Shown piece after piece: positions 9,255 through 18,613 of a stretch of DNA of 64,000 nucleotides. Location: contig JAILXV010000005.1 of assembly GCA_045430285.1 (NCBI GenBank), positions 1 to 64,000 on the forward strand, given 5' to 3'. Under the pieces are notes generated by a model. That model did no database searches and had not been told where the DNA came from. It worked only from the letters and a program-made list of their open reading frames with translations. This stretch comes from Agarilytica sp045430285 (GTDB lineage: Bacteria > Pseudomonadota > Gammaproteobacteria > Pseudomonadales > Cellvibrionaceae). The translations under genes were made by a program, and so were the position numbers. How positions within the stretch are numbered: position 1 is the first letter of the stretch; every line of letters starts with the position of its first letter.

Positions 9255-9902
9255 ATGTTCATACGCAAAATCAGTTTGCTTGCGGCCTCCATTCTCATGC
9301 TATCCGTTGACACGGCTATAGCCGAACAGAAACCGCAGACCAATGTCGCAGATCATGACGCACTTACAAAAACTAAGAGTCGTTTCTTTGATGATTTTTC
9401 CGTAGTCACGGGGGTAAAGCTCTCTTCGTTCAAAAAAGTATTTATACGTGACCCGCTGGTATCTTTTGACAAGGACTGGATTCGAGATAATCGAATAAAT
9501 ATTTCAAAGCGATTCCAAGAAAAAACGATCACTAGATATGCCGCCTTATTTAAACAACAGCTAAGGGATGTGTTTGAGAAAGATGAACGCTATACCGTTG
9601 TCGACCAAAAAGCTGACGGAGTACTGATCGTTGCAGCCAATATTGCCGATCTAGATATTTATGGTCCTGACGAAGACCCTCTCGTAAAACAATACGTTTA
9701 CAAAGCCGGCGAAGCGCGACTACAGGTATCTCTTTCGGATGTTTCAGGAAAAACACTCGCCACGATTGAAGATCTCCGAGAAACGAGAGAAATAGGCCAT
9801 CTTCATCCAGAAAAGACCAGTTCACTGCAAAACGAACGAGACTTTAAACATTTAATGAAGAAATGGGCACGCAAAATAGCACAACATATCGCAAATAATT
9901 AG
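9255..9902 (+). CDS. Secreted protein of unknown function, DUF3313-like
   Basis: The 215-residue product has a clear Sec signal peptide (about residues 1-23, ending TAIAEQ) and no lipobox, so it is probably periplasmic. The body contains SFKKVFIRDPLVSFDKDW and a later VLIVAANIADLDIYGPDED segment. This alternating beta pattern reminds me of DUF3313-type envelope proteins, but the match is from memory and weak. AAGGAT stands 8 bases before the ATG. A possible promoter TTGTCG-17-TACACT lies at 9116-9144. It is a lone gene convergent with pgeF, with no operon context. Confidence 0.65.
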   Translation: MFIRKISLLAASILMLSVDTAIAEQKPQTNVADHDALTKTKSRFFDDFSVVTGVKLSSFKKVFIRDPLVSFDKDWIRDNRINISKRFQEKTITRYAALFKQQLRDVFEKDERYTVVDQKADGVLIVAANIADLDIYGPDEDPLVKQYVYKAGEARLQVSLSDVSGKTLATIEDLRETREIGHLHPEKTSSLQNERDFKHLMKKWARKIAQHIANN

Positions 9903-9929
9903 TCGCAGTACAGAAGCGTACATCCAACG

Positions 9930-10706
9930 CTACGCGCCAATCCAAACTAAACTCGCCATTCTCCCTGTTTCTAGGTCTCGGCGATAAGAGTAGAAGCGCG
10001 GGTCAGAAAAAGTACAAAAACCGCCGCCATAGATGTTGTGCACTCCAATGCCCGACAACTCTGATCGCGCAATGCGATATAAATCGGCATGGTATTTTAA
10101 GTGCTCACCTGAGCTTGGGGTAAAACTCGCCCGCACATTCTCGCCATATACTCTCTGTTTTTGCGCACCCAGAAAAGCCTCAAGCACCTCATTCCCCACT
10201 TCAAAATGCGGCTGAGAGATTGCGGGACCCAGATAAACCAAAATATCACCAGGACTGCATTGAAACGCGTTAATTGCCGCCGGCAGCATACCCGCTACAA
10301 GGCCTTTCCAACCGCAGTGAACGGCGGCGACTTCATCCCCATTTTTGCTCGCCATCAACAGAGGCAAACAATCCGCCGTGAGCACGGCACATACTTGCAT
10401 GACTTCGCTTGTGTATACCGCATCTGCCTCACTAACAGAAAGCTTTGCCGCCGAGGAAAGCCTCGCCACTTCAATGCCATGAACCTGGTTAAACCAATGG
10501 GTCTCCGCGCTGATTTTATCCGCCAGTACACGTCGATTTTTCTTTACGGCACTCGGATCATCACCTACATGAGCTGCGAGATTAAAAGACTTATAGGGCC
10601 TATCACTCACACCACCATAACGCGTAGTAATCAAGGAATGAATATTCGAAGGGGCCGGCCAGTCGGGCAAAATGGCACCCGAGGATTGCTCAGCGGTCTC
10701 AGGCAT
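9930..10706 (-). CDS. pgeF: Peptidoglycan editing factor PgeF / YfiH-type purine nucleoside phosphorylase
   Basis: Members of this laccase-domain family (YfiH, YlmD) cleave purine nucleosides. In E. coli the protein also prevents misincorporation of serine into the peptidoglycan stem peptide. Visible family motifs are NQVHGIEV, TADCLPLLMA and AAVHCGWKGLVAGM with the conserved His and Cys metal ligands, and the C-terminal FCTFSDPRFYSYRRD. A GTG directly abutting the rluD stop (10718) could start the frame. The ATG at 10706 is preferred because AGGTGG is 8 bases upstream, giving 258 residues. It is co-transcribed with rluD, as in many gammaproteobacteria. Confidence 0.93.
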   Translation of the reverse strand: MPETAEQSSGAILPDWPAPSNIHSLITTRYGGVSDRPYKSFNLAAHVGDDPSAVKKNRRVLADKISAETHWFNQVHGIEVARLSSAAKLSVSEADAVYTSEVMQVCAVLTADCLPLLMASKNGDEVAAVHCGWKGLVAGMLPAAINAFQCSPGDILVYLGPAISQPHFEVGNEVLEAFLGAQKQRVYGENVRASFTPSSGEHLKYHADLYRIARSELSGIGVHNIYGGGFCTFSDPRFYSYRRDLETGRMASLVWIGA

Positions 10707-10718
10707 GTCTGCGCCCAC

Positions 10719-11687
10719 CTAAAAAACCTGCTCAATATGGCCAAGCAACGCGGCAAAATCACTCGGCAAATCGCTTGTCCACGATTGAAACTCACCTGAC
10801 ACAGGATGTATCAGTCCAAGCGTTAGCGCATGTAACGCTTGGCGAGGGAATTGACTAAGAGGAGCTAAACGATGATCCCGCTCGACTTGGCTCTTGGAAA
10901 TGGGCCTTCCATACACTGGGTCACCAACAAGCGGAAAACCGATATGCGCCATATGCACGCGGATTTGGTGGGTTCGTCCGGTTTCAAGTTTAAGCTCAAC
11001 ATGGGAGAAACCTTCAAACGAGGCGATAACACGATACCCTGTTCGAGCGGGCTTGCCGCCGTCAGTCACGGCCATCTTAGTTCGCTGAGTGGGGTGCCTG
11101 CCGATGGGGGCATCCACTCGCGCTAGACCACCAGAGAACAAGTGTGTCTCCCCACACTCACCATTCACTATCGCGCGATATACCCGAGACACCGTGCGAG
11201 CTTGAAGCTGATTTACCAGGTCATTTTGAGCGGGTAAGGTACGCGCCACCACCATCAAACCAGAAGTATCTTTATCTAGCCGATGAACAATGCCTGCTCG
11301 TGGCAACTGTCGAAGCTCAGGAAAGTGAAACAAAAGGGCGTTCAATAAAGTCCCATCCCAGTTGCCCGCAGCAGGGTGAACAACCAATCCTGGCGGCTTG
11401 TTGATTACGATCAGGCTCTCGTCCTGATACACAACGTTTAGTGAGATATCTTGCGCCTCCCACTCACCTTCAGATTGAAGCTCAGTCTCCAATACTAGAA
11501 GCTCGCCACCGTTCAACTTGGTATTTGGCTTCACGGTCCGCCCGTCGAGCGTTAAATCACCCGCTCGAATCCACCCCTGGATGTTGGAGCGAGAATAATC
11601 AGGGAACAATTCAGCTGCAACTTGATCAAAGCGAACGCCAGATTTTTGGGAGGGCACGGTGGCCTTAAGAGAAAGTTCCGAGGTCAT
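10719..11687 (-). CDS. rluD: 23S rRNA pseudouridine(1911/1915/1917) synthase
   Basis: It converts three uridines in helix 69 of 23S rRNA to pseudouridine, needed for normal 50S assembly. The 322-residue protein has an N-terminal S4 RNA-binding domain (about 20-85) and the RluA-family catalytic motif HRLDKDTSGLMVVA with the nucleophilic aspartate. The typical substrate-domain segment RTHQIRVHMAHIGFP follows. It is divergent from bamD and directly upstream of pgeF; the arrangement bamD / rluD-pgeF-clpB is also found in Pseudomonas. Confidence 0.95.
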   Translation of the reverse strand: MTSELSLKATVPSQKSGVRFDQVAAELFPDYSRSNIQGWIRAGDLTLDGRTVKPNTKLNGGELLVLETELQSEGEWEAQDISLNVVYQDESLIVINKPPGLVVHPAAGNWDGTLLNALLFHFPELRQLPRAGIVHRLDKDTSGLMVVARTLPAQNDLVNQLQARTVSRVYRAIVNGECGETHLFSGGLARVDAPIGRHPTQRTKMAVTDGGKPARTGYRVIASFEGFSHVELKLETGRTHQIRVHMAHIGFPLVGDPVYGRPISKSQVERDHRLAPLSQFPRQALHALTLGLIHPVSGEFQSWTSDLPSDFAALLGHIEQVF

Positions 11688-11784
11688 TGTATTTGAAGAA
11701 AATGCTATTTACACTGTCGCCCTTTTGACCAAACTAACACAGCAAATACCGGATCCGCAAACTTATCGGTTGGGCTTTTTTATA

Positions 11785-12714
11785 ATGCATTATCTTCGAA
11801 TTTCTCGTTTTTTTCTTTGTCTTTCTTGTGCCCTAAGCATTATTGCCTGTAGCAGTAACAAAGATAAGGAAAAAGAAACCAGTACAGAACAAATGTTGTA
11901 TGAGGTTGCCCAAAAACAACTCAAGACCTCGAGTTGGGATTCTGCAGCAGAAGCGCTACAGCTATTAGAAGAGAATTTTCCATTTGGCACCTACGCTGAG
12001 CAAGCACAATTAGAGCTTATTTATGCCTACTTCAAAACGTCTGACTATGACCTTGCCATTGCAGCTTCGGAGCGCTTCATTCGCCTGCACCCACAACACC
12101 GCAACGTCGATTACGCCTACTACATGCGGGGCGTCGCCAGCTTTTACAATGAAACAGCTATTACAACCGTATTAATCTCTGAGGTATCCAATCGCGACTC
12201 AGGCTCAGCAAAAGACGCATTTAACTATTTTGCTCAGCTGCTAAGCCGCTTTCCAGATAGCATCTACGTTGCGGACGCCCGCCAACGAATGATTTATTTA
12301 CGCAACCTTTTAGCAAGACAAGAAATACATGTCGCCAACTATTATTTCCGTCGAGGCGCCTTTGTTGCCGCCGCTAACCGTGGTAAATATGTGGTTGAGA
12401 ACATGCAAGAAACCCCTTCCGTGCCAGATGCACTGGCCGTATTAGCTCAGGCCTATCATTTGCTCGACATGCAAGATCTCGCTGATGACGCGGTGAAAGT
12501 GCTTGCCCACAACTTTCCAGAGTACCCTTCGCTTAACGCAAAAGGCGAATTTGAATACCGCTACAAACTCAAACCTACACGAAATTGGCTGAGCTACTTG
12601 ACCTTTGGCGTCTTGGATAAAAGCGAATTTGTTAACTTCGACTCGCGGGATATTTATAATCCGCAGTTCCGAAATGCCCTTGAGGCTTCAGCGGAAGCAC
12701 CCCCGAAAAGCTAA
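11785..12714 (+). CDS. bamD: Outer membrane assembly lipoprotein BamD (ComL)
   Basis: This is an essential partner of BamA in inserting beta-barrel proteins into the outer membrane. The lipoprotein signal peptide ends ..LSIIAC with the lipidated cysteine at residue 22, then serine/lysine-rich SSNKDKEKE. The rest is tetratricopeptide-like helical repeats (for example EENFPFGTYAEQAQLELIYA, YAYYMRGVASF). At 309 residues it is longer than E. coli BamD (245) because of a C-terminal extension. The frame is open upstream to 11659, but the ATG at 11785 gives the signal peptide. There is no clear ribosome binding site. It is divergent from rluD and convergent with nadE. Confidence 0.93.
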   Translation: MHYLRISRFFLCLSCALSIIACSSNKDKEKETSTEQMLYEVAQKQLKTSSWDSAAEALQLLEENFPFGTYAEQAQLELIYAYFKTSDYDLAIAASERFIRLHPQHRNVDYAYYMRGVASFYNETAITTVLISEVSNRDSGSAKDAFNYFAQLLSRFPDSIYVADARQRMIYLRNLLARQEIHVANYYFRRGAFVAAANRGKYVVENMQETPSVPDALAVLAQAYHLLDMQDLADDAVKVLAHNFPEYPSLNAKGEFEYRYKLKPTRNWLSYLTFGVLDKSEFVNFDSRDIYNPQFRNALEASAEAPPKS

Positions 12715-12739
12715 GGCCGCTCCAGCTAAAAACCTAACA

Positions 12740-14386
12740 CTATTCCCCGATATGCCATCCGTTGGTGATCGGGTAACGGCGATCTCTACCGAACGCACGC
12801 TCACTAATACGGATACCCACTGGTGATTGCCGGCGCTTGTATTCGTTTAAATCCACCAACCGGATAACTCGGCGCACTTCTTCTTCATCAAAGCCTCTGG
12901 CGACAAGATCAGTAAGGCTGCAATCCTTCTCAACATAGAGTTCAAGTATTTGGTCAAGAATATCGTATGGTGGTAATGAATCCTCGTCCTTTTGATCTGG
13001 CGCCAGTTCAGCGGATGGAGGGCGTGTGATCACTCGCTCAGGAATAACATACCCCAAGCTATTTCGATACCGAGATAACTTAAACACCATTGTCTTCGGC
13101 ACATCTTTTAAAACGTCTAAGCCTCCGGCCATATCGCCGTACAAAGTCGCATAACCAACGGCCATCTCGCTCTTATTCCCAGTAGTGAGCACCAGATAAC
13201 CCAACTTGTTGGAAAGTGCCATTAACAAAACGCCTCGACTCCGCGCTTGAATATTCTCCTCAGTGGTATCCTGCACAGTGTTCTCAAAAGCATCAGCCAA
13301 GCTTTCAGTGAAGGCTTTGTACATCGGCTCAATATCAATCGAATGATACTTCACCCCCAGTAACTCGGCCTCCTCCTGAGCATCATTTTTACTCATATCC
13401 GAGGTGTACCTAAAGGGCATCATCACGGCCTGCACACGCTCAGCCCCGATCGCATCAACCGCAATCGCCAAGGTCAGGGCAGAATCGATTCCTCCCGATA
13501 AACCAAGCACAACGCCTTTAAATCGATTTTTATTCACATAATCCCGCACACCCAACACCAAAGCCTGATAAGCGACACTTAACTCATCACCAATAGATGC
13601 AATAGCCGTATTCGAATTAGAAGCCCTCAGCGTTCCCAATTCACAACTGTAAGATACTGAAGAATGAGACGATTCAAACAAAGGACTGCGTGAAATTAAT
13701 TTACCGTCGGAGTTACAACATAGTGAGCCGCCATCAAACACCAATTCATCCTGCCCACCTACCCAATTCACAAAGATAATCGGCGCCCCTAACGCCCGAG
13801 CTCGCTCGCTCACTAAAGTCTCACGCGTGTGCTGTTTACTCAAATGAAAAGGCGAAGCGTTGAGGTTAATAAGCAAATCAACACCATCGGATTTCGCTTG
13901 CTGGGTCGGACGGCCGTCCCACAGATCCTCGCAAATCGTAAGACCAACTCTCGTATCCTGCCCCTCCCGGTTGATCAAAAAACTACCGGGAGCGTTTCCT
14001 TCGACGAAGTAGCGTTTCTCATCAAAAACCTGGTAATTAGGCAAACATTGTTTAGCGTACTCGCAAATCAATTCACCTTGATATATGACGCCTGCCATAT
14101 TTTGTAGTCCGGCCTCAGTGCGCCTTGGATAGCCAAGTACAATATAAACATCGGCGTTGAATTGTTTAAGCTGTGTTAACGCGGCATCAATTCTTACATC
14201 CAAACTTGGACGTAAAAGTAAGTCTTCCGGCGGATAGCCAGTCAGCGTCAATTCTGGGAACACAACAATATCCGCAGACTGAGAAGCCACTGCATCACTG
14301 ACCGTCTCAATCACCTTCGTGGTGTTCCCAACAATATCACCCACCAAAAAATTGATTTGCGCCAGGACAATATTCAACGTCGACAT
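12740..14386 (-). CDS. nadE: Glutamine-dependent NAD+ synthetase
   Basis: The last step of NAD synthesis: amidation of deamido-NAD with ammonia released from glutamine. The N-terminal nitrilase/amidase domain (about 1-260) shows the Glu-Lys-Cys triad region (VFPELTLTGYPPEDLL, DEKRYF, LTICEDLWDG). The C-terminal synthetase domain has the P-loop-like GLSGGIDSALTLAIAVDAIG and the TGNKSE motif. About 548 residues, typical of the long glutaminase-fused form. Possible starts are TTG at 14404, ATG at 14395 and ATG at 14386; the last gives MSTLNIVLAQINF, the usual family beginning, though GGAG lies 12 bases away. It is divergent from pilS. Confidence 0.94.
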   Translation of the reverse strand: MSTLNIVLAQINFLVGDIVGNTTKVIETVSDAVASQSADIVVFPELTLTGYPPEDLLLRPSLDVRIDAALTQLKQFNADVYIVLGYPRRTEAGLQNMAGVIYQGELICEYAKQCLPNYQVFDEKRYFVEGNAPGSFLINREGQDTRVGLTICEDLWDGRPTQQAKSDGVDLLINLNASPFHLSKQHTRETLVSERARALGAPIIFVNWVGGQDELVFDGGSLCCNSDGKLISRSPLFESSHSSVSYSCELGTLRASNSNTAIASIGDELSVAYQALVLGVRDYVNKNRFKGVVLGLSGGIDSALTLAIAVDAIGAERVQAVMMPFRYTSDMSKNDAQEEAELLGVKYHSIDIEPMYKAFTESLADAFENTVQDTTEENIQARSRGVLLMALSNKLGYLVLTTGNKSEMAVGYATLYGDMAGGLDVLKDVPKTMVFKLSRYRNSLGYVIPERVITRPPSAELAPDQKDEDSLPPYDILDQILELYVEKDCSLTDLVARGFDEEEVRRVIRLVDLNEYKRRQSPVGIRISERAFGRDRRYPITNGWHIGE

Positions 14387-14543
14387 AAACTTCATATACT
14401 CCAATAATACGTTTCAGCCGCGTATTCTCATCGAAACAGCACTAAAGCGCAAAGAAGACCTGATAAATTTCATGGTATCAAAAAGGAGCACCGCACTATA
14501 ATCAAGAAAGTAATAAGTACCCTAGCCCACTCGGAGCAACATA

Positions 14544-16130
14544 TTGAACTACAGCCAAGAACTTTATAGTTTCACAACCCTTAGGATCTACCTTTACTAC
14601 CGGCTGATTGTTGCCACGCTACTGTATTTAATGTTCGAGGCTGGAATCACTTCTACCTCATTTGGACTAACTCACCCCTTTTTATTTAAAGTAGCCAGCC
14701 TAAGCTACGTAATCCTTACGATTGTATCGCTTACCCTTCTGTTTGATCGATACTCATTCAAATCCACCCCAAAAATATCGCTCTTGCTGATAACGGACCT
14801 CTTGGCACTCCTTATTCTTATACAGGCTAGCGGGGGCTTAGCGGGCGGACTTGGCTATTTACTCGTCATCACCGCGGCCATCGCCAGTATGTTTCTTAAA
14901 GGTCTGCTCGCGTTCGGTTACGCCGCACTCATATCTATTGCGCTCATCTCTCAAGCGCTGGTGCTGGATTCAAAGGGCGGTACAATTAAAGCGCTATTTG
15001 GTGCTGGGACCCTTGGGGTACTTGTTTTTGTTACGACGGCATCATTCCAATACTTGTCAAACAAAATAAAATCCAGCACTGAGGAAGCAGCTGAAAAATC
15101 GGCTTATGCACGGCAACTAGTCAAACTTGCGCAGCTAATCGTGACGCGCATGCAAACAGGTATTACCGTTATAAACGAGGAAAATACGATTGAGCTCATT
15201 AATGATTCGGCTCTTCAGTACCTAGAGTTAAACAGGGAAAAGAGCTATTTGGGCCAAGATATTACCACCTTATGTGATATTCAAGAGTTACTATCCCTTT
15301 GGCACCACAATCCCATCAACGGTATGGCACGCGTACACAGACTAAACAACAAAAAAGATGTACGCATCAATTTCGCAAGCGTTGAAACAGACCGTCGCCC
15401 ACTTACAATTCTCTATATCGAAGACTATCGAACGCTGATGCAACAAGCTCAACAGTTAAAACTTGCATCCCTAGGCCGCTTAACCGCCAATATCGCTCAT
15501 GAGATAAGAAACCCCTTAGGTGCCATCTCACACGCGGCACAATTGCTATCCGAATCTGAATATATCGACCCATCTGATCAACGTTTTACAGAAATCATTC
15601 TGCAGCATTCAAATCGAGTGAATGAAATCATTGAAAATACGATGACGCTATCTAAACGCAAGGAGCCCAAAGCAGAATCGATAGACCTAAAACAGTGGAT
15701 CCCTCACTTTATTGAAGAATTTTCCACAGCAAAAGAATGCGATATACACTACCAATGGGATGAGGAACAAGAGGACATAAAGGTAGACCCAACACATTTA
15801 CGTCAGATACTCACAAACTTGTTCGACAACGGACTACGATATAGTATGGAGCACACAGGAAAAGCGAAGATTCAGGTTAACTCAGGTATAAGTAAGCACG
15901 ATGAAACGACATTCATCGAAGTTATTGACTTTGGACTCGGCGTTCCTCCCGACGAAGTTTCCAGTATTTTCGAACCCTTTTTCACCACAGGAAAACAAGG
16001 CACTGGGCTTGGCCTTTATATCTCACGTGAACTCTGTGAAATAAATCAAGCGCGTTTAAATTACCAACGAACAGCCGATAATAAGAGTCGTTTCAAAATA
16101 AACTTCCCACATCACCAACGTATGATCTAA
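14544..16130 (+). CDS. pilS: Type IV pilus sensor histidine kinase PilS
   Basis: This is the membrane sensor of the PilS-PilR pair that controls pilin transcription. The 528-residue protein has six hydrophobic segments in residues 15-170 and a PAS domain (about 195-295). The H-box GRLTANIAHEIRNPLGAISH follows, with the phosphorylated His at 319, then a HATPase domain with N (LFDNGLRYS), G1 (VIDFGLGVPPDE) and G2 (GTGLGLYI) boxes. The start is a TTG with GGAG 8 bases ahead; no ATG fits the conserved N-terminus. It is followed 4 bases later by pilR. Confidence 0.95.
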   Translation: MNYSQELYSFTTLRIYLYYRLIVATLLYLMFEAGITSTSFGLTHPFLFKVASLSYVILTIVSLTLLFDRYSFKSTPKISLLLITDLLALLILIQASGGLAGGLGYLLVITAAIASMFLKGLLAFGYAALISIALISQALVLDSKGGTIKALFGAGTLGVLVFVTTASFQYLSNKIKSSTEEAAEKSAYARQLVKLAQLIVTRMQTGITVINEENTIELINDSALQYLELNREKSYLGQDITTLCDIQELLSLWHHNPINGMARVHRLNNKKDVRINFASVETDRRPLTILYIEDYRTLMQQAQQLKLASLGRLTANIAHEIRNPLGAISHAAQLLSESEYIDPSDQRFTEIILQHSNRVNEIIENTMTLSKRKEPKAESIDLKQWIPHFIEEFSTAKECDIHYQWDEEQEDIKVDPTHLRQILTNLFDNGLRYSMEHTGKAKIQVNSGISKHDETTFIEVIDFGLGVPPDEVSSIFEPFFTTGKQGTGLGLYISRELCEINQARLNYQRTADNKSRFKINFPHHQRMI

Positions 16131-16134
16131 ATCT

Positions 16135-17502
16135 ATGGCCACAAAAGCACTCATCATTGACGACGAACCCGATATCCGTGAGCTCCTTTCTATTACATTA
16201 AATAGAATGGATATCAAAACGGAAGTTGCCGCCGATGTCTCATCAGCGAAAAAATTGCTATCGGATCATGTATTCAATTTATGCCTCACAGATATGAAAC
16301 TACCGGATGGCAACGGACTCGATATCGTTAAGTACATACAAAAAACCATCCCTGAGCTGCCGATCGCAGTCATCACCGCTCATGGAAATATGGATACCGC
16401 CGTACAGGCAATGAAGGCAGGCGCTTTCGACTTTGTGAATAAACCTATCGACGTAAACGCGCTTCGGCGCCTAGTCAACACCGCAATTACATCCAACCAA
16501 ATGCCAGAAAATGAAAACCCTGGCAGCGATGAACTGATTGGCGAGTCGCCCACAATACATGCGTTAAAAGCATCAATAAATAAACTCGCCCGCTCACAAG
16601 CTCCTGTTTATATCAGCGGCGAATCAGGTAGCGGTAAAGAACTCGTTGCGCGCTCCATACACAAACACGGCCCTCGCTCAAAAAACCCATTTATTCCCGT
16701 GAACTGCGGCGCAATACCAAAGGAACTAATGGAAAGCGAATTTTTTGGGCATAAAAAAGGCGCGTTCACCGGTGCGACGCACGATAAAATTGGTTTATTT
16801 CAAGCCGCTGAAGGCGGCACTTTGTTTCTAGATGAAGTGGCCGACCTACCGTTAGACATGCAGGTTAAATTATTGCGTGCAATACAAGAAAAAGCGATTC
16901 GTCCCGTTGGGGCTCACGGCGAAATATCTACCGATGTCAGAATTTTATCCGCGACACACAAAAATTTACATCAATTAGTGGAAATGGATGAATTTCGGCA
17001 AGATCTTTTTTATAGACTTAATGTTATCCAGCTAAGCGTCCCCAGCCTGAGGGAACGCACTGAAGACATCCCTATTCTTACACAATATCTACTAAAAAAA
17101 ATCGATGATGGCAACCAAACTAAAACCATGCTTTCGAAAGGCGCACTTGCAGAGTTAATGCGATACTCATTCCCAGGCAACATCCGTGAACTAGAAAATA
17201 TACTTGAACGTGCCTATACACTCTGTGATGACTCCACAATCGAAGTCGGCGATTTACTTCTTTCCGCCTCACAGAAAATAACACCCAAAGACAATCAACC
17301 CATCAATTACTACAATAATTGTCTAAAGTTTCCGTCCATAGACGAATACTTGGCGGAAGTTGAAAAAGAAATTCTTTCAGATGCGCTTGAACATGTCCGG
17401 TGGAACAAAACGTTAGCGGCCAAGAAACTGGGGATTAGTTTTCGTTCTTTTCGGTATCGATTATCAAAACTGGGGCTGGCTGACGAGGATGATTCCGAGT
17501 AA
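16135..17502 (+). CDS. pilR: Sigma-54 dependent response regulator PilR
   Basis: The cognate regulator of PilS; in Pseudomonas it activates pilA with RpoN. The 455-residue protein has a receiver domain with the phospho-acceptor Asp53 (LTDMKLPDG) and Lys at 103 (NKP). The AAA+ domain has Walker A GESGSGKE (162-169) and the sigma-54 contact loop GAFTGA (209-214). The C-terminal Fis-type helix-turn-helix includes NKTLAAKKLGISFRSFRYRL. It lies 4 bases after pilS, so the two are co-transcribed and probably coupled. Confidence 0.96.
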   Translation: MATKALIIDDEPDIRELLSITLNRMDIKTEVAADVSSAKKLLSDHVFNLCLTDMKLPDGNGLDIVKYIQKTIPELPIAVITAHGNMDTAVQAMKAGAFDFVNKPIDVNALRRLVNTAITSNQMPENENPGSDELIGESPTIHALKASINKLARSQAPVYISGESGSGKELVARSIHKHGPRSKNPFIPVNCGAIPKELMESEFFGHKKGAFTGATHDKIGLFQAAEGGTLFLDEVADLPLDMQVKLLRAIQEKAIRPVGAHGEISTDVRILSATHKNLHQLVEMDEFRQDLFYRLNVIQLSVPSLRERTEDIPILTQYLLKKIDDGNQTKTMLSKGALAELMRYSFPGNIRELENILERAYTLCDDSTIEVGDLLLSASQKITPKDNQPINYYNNCLKFPSIDEYLAEVEKEILSDALEHVRWNKTLAAKKLGISFRSFRYRLSKLGLADEDDSE

Positions 17503-17628
17503 AAACCGGTGAGTGTTAAGTCTTTTTGTGCGCTATTGCTTACAACAATATCAGACATTCTCCCTTTCTTTCAGCGGAGGAAACTGAAATACTACACACC
17601 AGAATGACTCTTAACTCAAGGATGAGCG

Positions 17629-18192
17629 ATGAATACCTCCCTACACAAAAAGGGCTTTACCCTAATTGACCTCATGATTACGCTTAGTATAACCGGTATA
17701 CTCCTGACAATCGTCCCGCCCAGTTTTCAACATCTTATAAAAAAGACCAAAAGAGACACATCTATCGCATCGATGTATCACTTTTACCAAGCAGGTCGCA
17801 TAATGGCGATTGAAGACAAAAAAAGCATACATTTTTGTGGTTCAAATGAACTCACAAGCTGCCAAAAAAGATGGTCAAAATTTGCTATTCTTTTTGACGA
17901 TAAAAACAATGATCACAAACCATCACAAAACGAAATTTTGTCCCTACAACAATTTAACGATACAAGTATTCAGTTCGCCACCAGAGCTTCATTTGGAAAA
18001 AGCTACACAATACTCACGCAAAAAGGCTCCTCGCAGCTAGCAGGCAGTATCGTCTATTGCGGAAAAGAGGATTTGAAATATTACCAGCGTTTAACATGGA
18101 ACCGCGTGGGCAGGCCCTACGTCGGTTCAGATAAAAATGGGGATGGAGTAATTGACGGTATAAAAAAATATATTACGTCGTGTAGAGGTTGA
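17629..18192 (+). CDS. fimT: Type IV minor pilin, FimT/GspH family
   Basis: A 187-residue pilin-like protein with a class III leader. The sequence KKGFTLIDLMITLSITGILL gives the PilD cleavage site after G and a hydrophobic helix. The fifth mature residue is aspartate instead of the nearly universal glutamate. Two cysteines near residues 70-80 and two near the C-terminus fit GspH/FimT folds, some of which bind DNA for uptake. AAGGA is 6 bases ahead of the ATG. Its place directly after pilR corresponds to FimT of Pseudomonas. It is convergent with pilE; the stops are 5 bases apart. Confidence 0.8.
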   Translation: MNTSLHKKGFTLIDLMITLSITGILLTIVPPSFQHLIKKTKRDTSIASMYHFYQAGRIMAIEDKKSIHFCGSNELTSCQKRWSKFAILFDDKNNDHKPSQNEILSLQQFNDTSIQFATRASFGKSYTILTQKGSSQLAGSIVYCGKEDLKYYQRLTWNRVGRPYVGSDKNGDGVIDGIKKYITSCRG

Positions 18193-18197
18193 TTTAT

Positions 18198-18605
18198 TTA
18201 CCAACAAACATCAGTTGGGTTTGATGCACCGCCCAATGCCGTTTTTTGTCCCAAATGATCCATACTGAATGAGGTACAATTAGTATCGCCTAATTGAGCA
18301 CCGATCGAAGTGGCAGTAATTTCATAAGTATCCTCATCATTGACTACCGAAATCACGTAGCAGCCTTCTGGAGTGTTTAACGGAACAGAAAAACCTAACC
18401 CGTCTAATGCCGCATAGGTATTATTTTGAAAATAGTGTTTTTCTTGCATAGCAACTACTTCCAAAATCGCGGATTTCGCCTCATTACGACATGTTTTTTG
18501 GACATAGCTCCGATAAGAAGGAACAGAGATAGCCGTAAGGATGGCAACAATCGCCACAATAATTAACAATTCTATTAAAGAAAAACCTTTACTACGGTGT
18601 GACAT
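18198..18605 (-). CDS. pilE: Type IV pilus minor pilin PilE
   Basis: A 135-residue prepilin with leader MSHRSKG and mature start FSLIELLIIVAIVAILTAIS, including Glu5. A PilE/ComP-type globular domain follows, with EAKSAILEVVAMQEKHYFQN and a C-terminal Cys pair that includes the final DVCW. PilE belongs to the priming complex that starts pilus assembly. ATG 18605 is chosen because AGGT stands 7 bases ahead and it gives a normal 7-residue leader. It starts 9 bases after the pilY1 stop as last gene of the operon. In P. aeruginosa pilY2 sits between the two; it is absent here. Confidence 0.9.
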   Translation of the reverse strand: MSHRSKGFSLIELLIIVAIVAILTAISVPSYRSYVQKTCRNEAKSAILEVVAMQEKHYFQNNTYAALDGLGFSVPLNTPEGCYVISVVNDEDTYEITATSIGAQLGDTNCTSFSMDHLGQKTALGGASNPTDVCW

Positions 18606-18613
18606 AATAAAAC

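Noticed and set aside
10161..10799. 212-codon plus-strand frame across pgeF and the end of rluD
   Set aside because: It overlaps two well supported genes on the other strand, has no recognisable motif and no ribosome binding site.
11781..11786. Perfect TATAAT at the bamD start
   Set aside because: It overlaps the start codon at 11785, so a promoter there would start transcription inside the gene, and no -35 box lies 16-18 bases upstream.
17520..17545. TGTGC...TTGCT resembling a sigma-54 promoter before fimT
   Set aside because: The invariant GG of the -24 element is missing at the required distance from the GC of the -12 element.
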